From an uncultured Flavobacteriaceae bacterium (GTDB lineage Bacteria; Bacteroidota; Bacteroidia; Flavobacteriales; Flavobacteriaceae): a DNA stretch of 33,373 bases. The notes beneath the pieces were generated by a model that saw only the letters and a list, made by a program, of their open reading frames with translations, searched no databases and had not been told where the DNA came from. Positions 25,523 through 33,373 of this stretch are shown here, in pieces; within the stretch, counting starts at the first letter, position 1, and the number at the start of each line of letters is the position of its first letter. The position numbers and the translations under genes are program-made. Location: positions 1 through 33,373 of the forward strand of contig CANNGA010000025.1 of the NCBI GenBank assembly GCA_947504035.1, written 5' to 3'.

Positions 25523-26554
25523 TTACCTATCAAGAACAATAAGACCTCTAGAACGATCTGCAATTACAATATAATTGAAAGATACAGCGATACCTCTAGC
25601 TTGTTCTATATCATTTACAACACGTCTTTCTATAGTATTTGTCACAGGATTTAAAATACTTATTATATCACTGGTAATTCCTATTGTGAAAAGTAATGTG
25701 CCATCTGTAGTTATATGCACAGGTTGGTACCCTAAGTCTATTACAGATGTCGTGTTAGCGGCATTAAAGTCAATAACCTCTAGACCGTTTACCGCAAAAT
25801 GAGCTACATAAAGTCTATTGTTTAAGAATTCACTTTCTACAGGAAAGTTAGCAGGGCTTACTGGTGCAAATCCGCCAGTGAATTGTAGCGAATTGAGTAC
25901 GACAACATCTTCTGTACTTTGCACCATACCGTTGGTATTAAAATCTACAATTTGTATGCCCCAGTTCGTCACTGCGCTTAAATCTTGAGAATAAAAGGCT
26001 CTAGCGCCATTTGTAGTTGGGATAACATGAACATCAGGATTACCTCTCACACTATCTACGAGGGCTATACCATCAGCTGTTAAATTAAAAGTGTTGTTAT
26101 TAAAATTATAGACTTGTGTGTTGCTCGACCTATTACCTCCAGAAACTACGACAACGCCATTTGCAGCACCAATCCCAGAAAATGTACCAAAATTAGTACC
26201 CACACTTGCGATTACAGTAGGAGTGAAAGGGTCTGTAATGCTTAAAGCTTCCACCGTATTTCCAGATTGTACAAAAAGTGTTTGATTGCTAGCGTCAAAA
26301 GCAATATCATCAGATGGAACAGGAACAGTATTTCGTTCTCCACTAGAGAGTGAAACGATTTCTAACTGCGTATCACAAGCACCGTAAGCATACCCATTAA
26401 CAATGATAACATTACTACAACTGTCTGAAGTTACTACGGGAATAACAATAGTATCTTCAGCAACAGGCGTATCATCATTGGTACTACAAGATGTGACAAG
26501 CATGCCTATGGCAAAACAAAATATAAGGGTGTAAAAGGAAAAGAATGATCTCAT
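25523..26554 (-). CDS. Beta-propeller (LVIVD-like) lipoprotein
   Basis: A 343-residue lipoprotein when started at the ATG whose complement is 26552-26554; a frame-open ATG 54 bases upstream adds a basic, non-signal-like extension. The lipobox is GMLVTSC with Cys23, then an acidic STNDD start. The rest is a series of about 40-residue beta repeats with patterns such as NVIIVNGYAYGACDTQLEIV, NTVEALSITDPFTPTVIASV, NGLEVIDFNAANTTSVIDLG and YIVIADRSRGLIVLD, matching LVIVD/YVTN-type propeller blades. Such proteins sit at the cell surface and bind ligands or partners; the specific role is unknown. Monocistronic, and divergent from acnB. Confidence 0.85.
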   Translation of the reverse strand: MRSFFSFYTLIFCFAIGMLVTSCSTNDDTPVAEDTIVIPVVTSDSCSNVIIVNGYAYGACDTQLEIVSLSSGERNTVPVPSDDIAFDASNQTLFVQSGNTVEALSITDPFTPTVIASVGTNFGTFSGIGAANGVVVVSGGNRSSNTQVYNFNNNTFNLTADGIALVDSVRGNPDVHVIPTTNGARAFYSQDLSAVTNWGIQIVDFNTNGMVQSTEDVVVLNSLQFTGGFAPVSPANFPVESEFLNNRLYVAHFAVNGLEVIDFNAANTTSVIDLGYQPVHITTDGTLLFTIGITSDIISILNPVTNTIERRVVNDIEQARGIAVSFNYIVIADRSRGLIVLDR

Positions 26555-27112
26555 GATGTTCGTTTTTTTTGATTTAATAAGGACGCTTAAGTTCCTAATT
26601 GTATTCATATTAGTAAGGTTTAGAACATAAAGCTTACGGTACGAGGCTAAAAAAACAAAATATTAAAGGCGAACATGTTTAAAAATAAGATTTGAGTAAG
26701 TCGTCTATAGAGCGTTAAACATCACTACGGCTAGAGATGTGCGGTAAGTGTCTTGTTATTAGTAGGTTATATGATTGGTCTTAACAAATGTCTATAGGTC
26801 ATAATTTTTATAGTCGCGAAAAATTATTGATTCAACAGAAATTAAGCCTAAGTTCTAAAAAAAACACAATCTTTCTGTTCAATATACGGACAATAGATAA
26901 TTACGTATTAATACGTAATTTAAATCAAAATATTATTTTCAAATCTGTATATTAATTTCGTAATTTGCCAAGCTGAAAAAAAGCAATTTTTTAGTTTTAA
27001 AGCAAGAGTGTAAAATAGTGTGTTTAGATACTAAACATGCATTTATGCGCAGCAAAAACCATTACATATTGCTAAGATTTCTATTTTAAATATTACCGAA
27101 AAGCATTCTATT
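26555..27112. other. Divergent intergenic region before acnB
   Basis: About 560 bases separating the beta-propeller lipoprotein from acnB. It holds a perfect 22-bp palindrome at 26899-26920 and a partly matching copy at about 26949-26966. No small gene was found. The promoter of acnB probably lies in the last 200 bases. Confidence 0.5.
26899..26920. promoter_or_regulatory. Perfect 22-bp palindrome upstream of acnB
   Basis: Two 11-base arms, AATTACGTATT and AATACGTAATT, meet without a spacer about 190 bases before the acnB start. A related half, TATTAATTTCGTAATTT, follows about 40 bases later. It looks like a binding site for a dimeric regulator. Confidence 0.5.
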
Positions 27113-29890
27113 ATGAGTATTTATAAAGATTATCTTAAGGAGATCGAAGAACGTAAAGGCCAAGGCTTACACCCTAAGCCTATTGATAGTGCAGAATTAT
27201 TAAGTGAAATTATCACGATAATAAAAGATGTAGATAACACCTACAGACCAGAAGCACTTAACTTTTTTATCTATAACACATTACCGGGCACAACGAGTGC
27301 AGCAGGTGTAAAGGCTAAATTCTTAAAGGAAATTATCTTAGGAACATCGGTTTTAGAAGAAATTACACCCGCTTTTGCTTTAGAGCAATTAGCACACATG
27401 AAAGGGGGACCATCTGTAGAGGTGTTATTAGATCTAGCTTTAGGTGATGCTGCTGATAGAGCTGAAGAAGCTGCTAAAGTATTGAAAACTCAAGTGTTTT
27501 TATACGAAGCAGATACAGAACGTTTAGAAAATGCTTATAAAGCAGGTAATGCAATCGCAAAATCGATTATTGAGAGTTATGCACAAGCTGAATTCTTTAC
27601 AAAGTTACCTGAAATTGAAGAAGAAATAGAGGTTGTAACATTTATTGCAGGTATTGGTGATATTTCAACAGATTTATTATCTCCAGGAGGTGATGCGCAT
27701 TCAAGATCAGACCGTGAACTTCATGGACAATGTATTTTTGAGCATAACCATGACATGCAAAATGAATTGTTGGCTTTAAAAGAAAAGCATCCCGATAAGC
27801 GTGTGATGCTAATAGCTGAAAAAGGTACTATGGGCGTTGGATCGTCAAGAATGTCTGGTGTAAATAACGTTGCATTATGGACAGGTGTGGCTTCTAGTCC
27901 TTATGTACCATTTATTAATATAGCGCCTGTAATAGCAGGAACAAATGGAATCTCTCCAATTTTCTTGACTACAGTTGGTGTAACAGGAGGTATAGGAATA
28001 GATCTTAAGAACTGGGTAAAACAGAAAGATGCAGATGGAAATACGGTTTTTGATGAAGATGGAGAACCTGTATTAGAACAAACGTACTCTGTAGAAACGG
28101 GTACAGTTCTTACCATAAATACAAAAACCAAAAAATTATATAACGGCGCTAAAGAATTAAAAGATATTTCTACAGCATTAACGCCACAAAAAATGGAATT
28201 TATCAAAGCAGGAGGCTCTTACGCTGTTGTATTTGGTAAAAAATTACAAACGTTTGCTGCTAAGGTACTAGGTATTGAAGTGCCTCAAGTATATGCCACT
28301 TCTAAAGAAATTTCTATAGAAGGACAAGGTTTAACAGCAGTAGAAAAGATATTTAATAAAAATGCAGTAGGAACAACGCCAGGAAAGACATTACATGCTG
28401 GGTCAGACGTTCGTGTAGAGGTTAATATTGTAGGTTCTCAGGATACTACAGGATTAATGACGTCTCAGGAACTAGAAATGATGGCTGCAACAGTAATATC
28501 TCCTATAGTTGATGGCGCTTACCAATCGGGATGTCACACCGCTTCTGTATGGGATGACAAATCGAAAGCCAATATTCCTAGATTAATGCAATTTATGAAT
28601 GATTTTGGTTTGATTACAGGTCGTGATCCTAAGGGTAAATATTTCCCAATGACCGATGTAATTCATAAAGTATTAAACGATATTACAGTAGGCGATTGGG
28701 ACATCATTATAGGTGGTGATTCACATACGCGTATGTCTAAAGGGGTTGCTTTTGGAGCAGATTCAGGAACGGTAGCACTCGCTTTAGCAACAGGAGAGGC
28801 TACAATGCCAATTCCACAGTCTGTAAAAGTGACGTTTAAAGGCGAGATGAAACCTTATATGGATTTCCGTGATGTGGTACATGCTACACAGCAACAAATG
28901 TTAAAGCAATTTGCTGGTGAGAATGTATTCCAAGGTCGAATTATAGAAGTACACATTGGTACATTAACGGCAGATCAAGCCTTTACATTTACAGATTGGA
29001 CCGCAGAGATGAAAGCTAAAGCTTCTATCTGTATCTCTGAAGACGACACTTTAATAGAATCTTTAGAAATTGCTAAAGGTCGTATCCAAATCATGATTGA
29101 AAAGGGTATGGATAACGAGACGCAAGTTCTTAAAGGTTTAGTAGATAAAGCGCAAACTAGAATTACAGAACTTAAAACAGGAATTAAGCCTGCGTTAAGA
29201 CCAGATGCAAATGCAAAATATCACGCGGAAGTTTTAATTGATTTGGATGAGATCATAGAACCTATGATTGCCGATCCAGATGTTAACAATGATGATGTTT
29301 CTAAACGTTATACACACGATGTTATTAGACCATTATCATTCTATGGCGGTACAAAAACTGTAGACTTAGGGTTTGTAGGCTCTTGTATGGTGCATAAAGG
29401 CGATATGAAAATATTAGCGCAAATGTTGAAAAACATAGAAGCACAGCACGGTAAGGTAGAATTTAAAGCGCCATTAGTGGTAGCGCCTCCAACGTACAAT
29501 ATTGTAGACGAGTTGAAAGCTGAAGGTGATTGGGAAGTTTTACAAAAATATTCTGGATTCGAATTTGATGACAGTGCACCTAAAGGATTAGCACGTACCA
29601 AATATGAAAACTTATTATACTTAGAGCGTCCAGGATGTAACTTATGTATGGGGAACCAAGAAAAAGCAGAACCAGGAGATACGGTAATGGCAACCTCTAC
29701 ACGTTTATTCCAAGGCCGTGTGGTTAAGGACTCTGGTGAGAAAAAAGGAGAATCTTTATTATCATCAACACCAGTAGTGGTATTATCTACAATTTTAGGA
29801 AGAACACCAACAATTGAAGAATACCAAGCCGCTGTAGAAGGTATCGTTTTAACTAAGTTTAAACCTTCACAAAAGCAATTAGTAAACTAA
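27113..29890 (+). CDS. acnB: Aconitate hydratase B (bifunctional, 2-methylisocitrate dehydratase type)
   Basis: A 925-residue cytoplasmic [4Fe-4S] enzyme that interconverts citrate and isocitrate in the TCA cycle; AcnB enzymes can also dehydrate 2-methylisocitrate. The AcnB-type HEAT-like N-terminal domain is at about 1-160 (EEITPAFALEQLAHMKGGPS). The swivel domain carries LLSPGGDAHSRSDRELHGQC, and the core has GCHTASVWDD and IIGGDSHTRMSKGVAFGADS. The cluster ligands are Cys758 (GFVGSCMVHKG) and Cys842/Cys845 (ERPGCNLCMGNQEKA). It is about 60 residues longer than the E. coli protein, with about 25 of these between Cys758 and the last cysteine pair. It has its own terminator. Confidence 0.97.
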   Translation: MSIYKDYLKEIEERKGQGLHPKPIDSAELLSEIITIIKDVDNTYRPEALNFFIYNTLPGTTSAAGVKAKFLKEIILGTSVLEEITPAFALEQLAHMKGGPSVEVLLDLALGDAADRAEEAAKVLKTQVFLYEADTERLENAYKAGNAIAKSIIESYAQAEFFTKLPEIEEEIEVVTFIAGIGDISTDLLSPGGDAHSRSDRELHGQCIFEHNHDMQNELLALKEKHPDKRVMLIAEKGTMGVGSSRMSGVNNVALWTGVASSPYVPFINIAPVIAGTNGISPIFLTTVGVTGGIGIDLKNWVKQKDADGNTVFDEDGEPVLEQTYSVETGTVLTINTKTKKLYNGAKELKDISTALTPQKMEFIKAGGSYAVVFGKKLQTFAAKVLGIEVPQVYATSKEISIEGQGLTAVEKIFNKNAVGTTPGKTLHAGSDVRVEVNIVGSQDTTGLMTSQELEMMAATVISPIVDGAYQSGCHTASVWDDKSKANIPRLMQFMNDFGLITGRDPKGKYFPMTDVIHKVLNDITVGDWDIIIGGDSHTRMSKGVAFGADSGTVALALATGEATMPIPQSVKVTFKGEMKPYMDFRDVVHATQQQMLKQFAGENVFQGRIIEVHIGTLTADQAFTFTDWTAEMKAKASICISEDDTLIESLEIAKGRIQIMIEKGMDNETQVLKGLVDKAQTRITELKTGIKPALRPDANAKYHAEVLIDLDEIIEPMIADPDVNNDDVSKRYTHDVIRPLSFYGGTKTVDLGFVGSCMVHKGDMKILAQMLKNIEAQHGKVEFKAPLVVAPPTYNIVDELKAEGDWEVLQKYSGFEFDDSAPKGLARTKYENLLYLERPGCNLCMGNQEKAEPGDTVMATSTRLFQGRVVKDSGEKKGESLLSSTPVVVLSTILGRTPTIEEYQAAVEGIVLTKFKPSQKQLVN

Positions 29891-29916
29891 ACGTTACTTA
29901 ATTTATAAATACACTA

Positions 29917-29945
29917 AAGTCCGAGTTCTTACTCGGACTTTTTTT
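29917..29945 (+). terminator. Intrinsic terminator of acnB
   Basis: A perfect 10-bp stem (AAGTCCGAGT / ACTCGGACTT) with a TCTT loop runs into a T tract, 26 bases after the acnB stop. Confidence 0.92.
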
Positions 29946-30173
29946 ATGGCCTATTCTTAAGAAACTATTTTTTATGGGTATGCTATAAAAACACATCCTT
30001 ATTTTAAGGTCTAAATAGCGAGAGTCCTTAAAGTAGCATAGCCCTATAAATGTATACATTGCATTTATAGATTTTATTAGAAAAACTAATTTAGTTCGGT
30101 TTTTCAATGGCTTTCTTATTTTGTATATTAGACCCTAGTAAACGTTAAACAAAAATTAAATACAGTTACTTAT

Positions 30174-32441
30174 ATGGCATTTGATATAGAAATGATAAAA
30201 GGAGTGTACTCCAAGATGGCAGAACGTGTCGATAAAGCACGAGAGATTGTTGGAAAACCATTAACGCTTTCTGAAAAGATATTATACAATCACTTATGGG
30301 ACGGGAATCCTACCAAAGCATTTGTTAGAGGTAAGGATTATGTCGATTTTGCGCCCGATAGAATTGCGTGTCAAGATGCCACAGCGCAAATGGCATTATT
30401 GCAATTTATGCAAGCAGGAAAACCAAAAGTAGCAGTACCAACCACAGTACATTGCGATCATTTGATACAAGCTAAAGAAGGTGCAGCAAAAGATTTGAAA
30501 AATGCAAATGATGTAAGTAGTGAGGTTTTTAATTTTTTAGAATCGGTGTCTAATAAATATGGCATTGGATTTTGGAAACCAGGCGCTGGTATTATACACC
30601 AAGTGGTGTTAGAGAATTATGCCTTCCCAGGTGGTATGATGATAGGAACAGATTCGCATACAGTAAATGCAGGGGGCTTAGGTATGGTCGCGATTGGTGT
30701 AGGTGGAGCCGACGCCGTAGATGTTATGGCAGGTATGGCTTGGGAGTTGAAATTCCCTAAACTTATAGGCGTAAAGTTAACAGGAAAATTATCAGGATGG
30801 ACAGCGCCTAAAGACGTGATATTAAAAGTTGCAGAGATTTTAACCGCTAAAGGCGGGACTGGCGCTATTGTAGAATATTTTGGCCCAGGGGCTACAGCGA
30901 TGTCATGTACAGGAAAAGGAACCATATGTAATATGGGGGCAGAAATAGGTGCAACCACATCTACCTTTGGATACGATACTTCTATGGAACGCTATTTACG
31001 TGCTACAGAACGTGCCGATGTGGCCGATGCAGCCAATGCTGTAAAAAGCTATTTGACTGCCGATCCAGAAGTGTATGAAGCTCCAGAACAGTACTTCGAT
31101 GAACTTATAGAAATTAACTTATCTGAGTTAGGGCCGCTTTTAAATGGACCATTCACACCAGATTTATCTACAGAAGTGGGCACAGCCATGACAACAAAGG
31201 CTAAGGCTAACGATTGGCCTATAAAAGTAGAGTGGGGGCTTATAGGGTCTTGTACAAATTCGTCGTATGAAGATTTGTCAAGAGCATCTTCTATAGCACA
31301 GCAAGCTCTAGATAAAGGCATTACCATGAAATCGGAATTAGGGATTAACCCAGGTTCTGAACAAGTGCGCTACACAGCAGAACGTGATGGTATTTTAGGC
31401 ATTTTTGAAAATCTTAATGCTAAAATATTTACCAATGCTTGTGGCCCTTGTATAGGGCAATGGGCAAGATATAGCGATCCTAAAAATGCACCAAAAAATA
31501 GTATTGTACATTCTTTTAATAGAAACTTTGCCAAGCGTGCCGATGGTAACCCTAATACACATGCTTTTGTAGCATCGCCAGAATTAACAGCAGCAATTGC
31601 CATTGCAGGCCGTTTAGATTTTAATCCGTTAAAAGATAAATTAATTAACGAAAACGGAGAAGAGGTGATGTTAGACGAACCTACAGGATGGGAATTGCCA
31701 CCAAAAGGGTTCGATGTGAAAGATAATGGCTACTTAGAACCAGAAGCCGATGGAAGCCATGTTAATGTTGCTGTAAAAGACGATTCAGAACGCTTACAAC
31801 TACTAACACCTTTTACGCCTTTAGGCGCTTCTATAACAGGAGCTAAACTTCTAATAAAAGCTTTTGGAAAGTGTACTACAGACCATATTTCTATGGCTGG
31901 ACCATGGTTGCGTTTTAGAGGCCATTTAGATAATATTGCCAATAATACTTTAATAGGTGCTGTAAATGCCTTTAATAAAAAGACCAATTTTGTTAAGAAT
32001 CAATTGACAGGCGATTATGGCGGTGTACCAGATGTACAACGTGCTTATAAAGCAGAAGGTATTAAAACCATAGTTGTGGGCGACCATAATTATGGTGAGG
32101 GCTCTTCGAGAGAGCATGCAGCCATGCAGCCAAGACATTTAGGCGTTGCAGCCGTAATTGTGAAATCTTTTGCTCGTATACACGAAACCAACCTTAAAAA
32201 ACAAGGGATGTTAGGATTAACATTTGCTAATGAAGCAGACTATGATCTGATCCAAGAAAATGACACCTTTAATTTTATAGATTTAGAAGATTTTGCGCCA
32301 GACACACCATTAACCTTAGAAGTGGTACATGCCGATGGTACTAAAGATACCATACGTTTAAACCACACCTATAACGATGCACAAATTGCATGGTATAATG
32401 AAGGCTCTGCTCTTAATTTAATTAAAAAGCAGAATGGATAG
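30174..32441 (+). CDS. acnA: Aconitate hydratase, mitochondrial-type
   Basis: A 755-residue aconitase of the mitochondrial (ACO2-like) type rather than the longer bacterial AcnA/IRP type. The N-terminal part has GRPDRIA-like [30 protein letters not shown] and [20 protein letters not shown] then DSHT. The [4Fe-4S] ligands are Cys360 ([13 protein letters not shown]) and Cys423/Cys426 ([10 protein letters not shown]), close to the spacing in the pig heart enzyme. The swivel domain has [20 protein letters not shown]. It catalyses the same citrate-isocitrate step as the AcnB encoded just upstream. The terminator between them and a 283-base gap imply separate expression. The symbol is used by analogy. 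Confidence 0.95.
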   Translation: MAFDIEMIKGVYSKMAERVDKAREIVGKPLTLSEKILYNHLWDGNPTKAFVRGKDYVDFAPDRIACQDATAQMALLQFMQAGKPKVAVPTTVHCDHLIQAKEGAAKDLKNANDVSSEVFNFLESVSNKYGIGFWKPGAGIIHQVVLENYAFPGGMMIGTDSHTVNAGGLGMVAIGVGGADAVDVMAGMAWELKFPKLIGVKLTGKLSGWTAPKDVILKVAEILTAKGGTGAIVEYFGPGATAMSCTGKGTICNMGAEIGATTSTFGYDTSMERYLRATERADVADAANAVKSYLTADPEVYEAPEQYFDELIEINLSELGPLLNGPFTPDLSTEVGTAMTTKAKANDWPIKVEWGLIGSCTNSSYEDLSRASSIAQQALDKGITMKSELGINPGSEQVRYTAERDGILGIFENLNAKIFTNACGPCIGQWARYSDPKNAPKNSIVHSFNRNFAKRADGNPNTHAFVASPELTAAIAIAGRLDFNPLKDKLINENGEEVMLDEPTGWELPPKGFDVKDNGYLEPEADGSHVNVAVKDDSERLQLLTPFTPLGASITGAKLLIKAFGKCTTDHISMAGPWLRFRGHLDNIANNTLIGAVNAFNKKTNFVKNQLTGDYGGVPDVQRAYKAEGIKTIVVGDHNYGEGSSREHAAMQPRHLGVAAVIVKSFARIHETNLKKQGMLGLTFANEADYDLIQENDTFNFIDLEDFAPDTPLTLEVVHADGTKDTIRLNHTYNDAQIAWYNEGSALNLIKKQNG

Positions 32442-32476
32442 ATAGAGCTGCTTATAATTTTAAGTCAGTTTAACAG

Positions 32477-32510
32477 GCCACCTCATTTATTTTGAGGTGG
32501 CTTTTATTTT
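32477..32510 (+). terminator. Intrinsic terminator of the second aconitase gene
   Basis: A perfect 9-bp stem (GCCACCTCA / TGAGGTGGC) with a 7-base loop is followed by TTTTATTTT, 35 bases after the stop. Confidence 0.92.
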
Positions 32511-32669
32511 GTAATCTATGAATGTAGCGTACTAACGAAACATGTGTGATGGCCTAATGTTAAAAAAACGATGCAAAGGATTTTTTTGAATATATTTGAA
32601 GGCAAAAACGCTAATCAACACACGAAAAAACTTTCAGATGTGTTAGGTGTTTTTCCATAATTCAACTAA

Positions 32670-32972
32670 ATGACCATTAAAAAAATGATGAAAAATTTAA
32701 TGACACTGGTGTTTTTATGCCTTTGCACTGTATTTTATAATGTTAACTTATCCCCGATGACTATCATAGACAGAACAACCCCTATCCTTGTTTCTACACT
32801 ATCTACGTCTCAAACAGTTATAAAACCAAAATATGTCACATTATGTGGTAAGAGAATCCGTTTCTCTAAGATCCATTCATGTGCATATGGTGGATGTACG
32901 TTTATCAAACCAAATTATGGTAAATGTGTAAATTATAAGGAAATGAAGCTGTATTCGTGTTCTAGACGCTAA
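32670..32972 (+). CDS. Small secreted cysteine-containing protein, 100 aa
   Basis: A 100-residue product; ATGs at codons 6 and 7 are alternative starts and would give a shorter signal peptide. The hydrophobic NLMTLVFLCLCTVFYNVNL segment looks like a signal peptide ending near residue 30. The mature end is basic and holds five cysteines (59, 71, 76, 86, 97) in the pattern C-x11-C-x4-C-x9-C-x10-C, within TLCGKRIRFSKIHSCAYGGC. It resembles a small disulfide-rich secreted peptide; no family was recognised. It is solitary, between the aconitase terminator and a further hairpin. Confidence 0.6.
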   Translation: MTIKKMMKNLMTLVFLCLCTVFYNVNLSPMTIIDRTTPILVSTLSTSQTVIKPKYVTLCGKRIRFSKIHSCAYGGCTFIKPNYGKCVNYKEMKLYSCSRR

Positions 32973-33034
32973 TAAGCGGATAAGAGTAAGTCATTTCTAG
33001 TCCTTGACGGTGGTGTTTTACTGTTTCAGAACAA

Positions 33035-33067
33035 AACCTATACGTAGCAGGCTACAGATAGGTTTTT
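33035..33067. terminator. Hairpin terminator after the cysteine-rich gene
   Basis: AACCTAT and ATAGGTT form a 7-bp stem. Inside it, past a small AC/AG internal mismatch, GTAG and CTAC pair around a 4-base loop, and a T run follows. It lies between the plus-strand small gene and a minus-strand frame that ends at 33071, so it may serve both. Confidence 0.7.
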
Positions 33068-33070
33068 ATT

Positions 33071-33348
33071 TTAACGTGAGTGCTGAAACGCTTTGTTTTT
33101 CTCTTTTAGTACAGACAATTGTTTCTCTAAAAAGCTAATAACGTGTTCTGTTTTATAACTTGCTTTAGAAGCAACGTCTTTTAATTCTGCGTTAAATTTA
33201 GCTTTACCAGAGGCGGCCGTTTTAGAGACTTCTTCTTTAACCTCTTTAAAATCTTGGACATTTAATTTTTTAGTGTTTCTGTACCTTTTTATAATATAAT
33301 TAGGGCTTGCTGATTTTTAGGTTTGTTAATTTCTATAACTTTAAGCAA
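33071..33348 (-). pseudogene. Degenerate small coiled/helical protein gene, interrupted by stop and frameshift
   Basis: Two minus-strand frames read as one protein. From a TTG at 33348 the translation LLKVIEINKPKNQQALIIL runs to TAA at 33289-33291 and continues past the stop as KGTETLKN to a second stop. About there, at a run of six A in the coding sense (near 33266-33272), the other frame takes over with LNVQDFKEVKEEVSKTAASG and a helical lysine/glutamate-rich tail ending FLEKQLSVLKEKNKAFQHSR at 33073. No ATG is available for either frame. A decayed gene is the simplest view. The family was not recognised. Confidence 0.45.
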
Positions 33349-33373
33349 ATGATCTCATATTCGCAGAGCTTCT

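Noticed and set aside
1-33373. CRISPR arrays, tRNA or rRNA genes, insertion sequences, prophage
   Set aside because: No regularly spaced repeats, RNA gene signatures, transposase or phage genes were seen on reading the window. A weak tRNA could still be missed by eye.

Overview
The window looks like chromosomal DNA of a member of the Flavobacteriaceae (Bacteroidota), probably from a marine or alga-associated lineage; the genus cannot be fixed by eye. The signs are: AT-rich DNA without Shine-Dalgarno sequences before most starts; lipoproteins with a Cys-Ser-Asn-Asp-type mature end; two secreted proteins ending in type IX secretion (T9SS type A) sorting domains; a LETM1-related protein of the kind annotated in flavobacteria; the two-gene DUF4331 arrangement; and a long AcnB beside a mitochondrial-type aconitase.

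Layout. 1-875: the 3' part of a YHS-domain gene and an SPW-repeat membrane protein, closed by a clear terminator. 876-4913: a loose, very AT-rich accessory stretch of isolated plus-strand small genes (two orphan proteins, a GNAT acetyltransferase, a PH-like two-helix membrane protein). It also holds a DinB-superfamily gene broken by an amber codon, a possible 53-residue ORF, and several gene-free gaps of 300-490 bases. 4914-6657: a DJ-1/PfpI protein and an alpha/beta hydrolase. 6802-8904 (minus): a NYN-LOTUS RNase-like protein and a LETM1-related protein. 9060-11690: an envelope operon of a DUF4331 protein, a DUF4331-type lipoprotein and a TPR lipoprotein. 11857-16691 (minus): two T9SS-exported parallel beta-helix proteins, the larger with a GH5 glycosidase domain in front of the helix. 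17466-20077 (minus): a small secreted protein, an RskA-like anti-sigma factor, its ECF sigma factor and a 78-residue conserved protein. 20197-25382: an operon of three SurA/PpiC-type periplasmic folding proteins and a MoxR ATPase. 25523-26554 (minus): a beta-propeller lipoprotein. 27113-32441: acnB then an acnA-type aconitase, each with its own terminator. 32670 to the end: a small cysteine-rich secreted protein and what looks like a decayed minus-strand gene.

How the parts work together. The right half is core metabolism and envelope biogenesis: outer-membrane protein folding (SurA-like set), a MoxR chaperone and the citrate/isocitrate step of the TCA cycle. The middle is surface-directed: the GH5/beta-helix pair is probably exported through T9SS to attack a polysaccharide, but no SusC/SusD pair is nearby, so this is not a classical polysaccharide utilisation locus. 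The ECF sigma/anti-sigma pair may control an envelope regulon such as the DUF4331-TPR operon, which lies on the far side of the beta-helix genes; this is inference.

The strongest candidate for something little described is the secreted GH5-beta-helix fusion with its tandem stand-alone beta-helix paralogue. The two helix domains are about three-quarters identical by eye and no activity is known to me for that family. No rRNA, tRNA, CRISPR array, insertion sequence or prophage was recognised. All identifications are from reading the sequence and from memory of families; no database search was possible.
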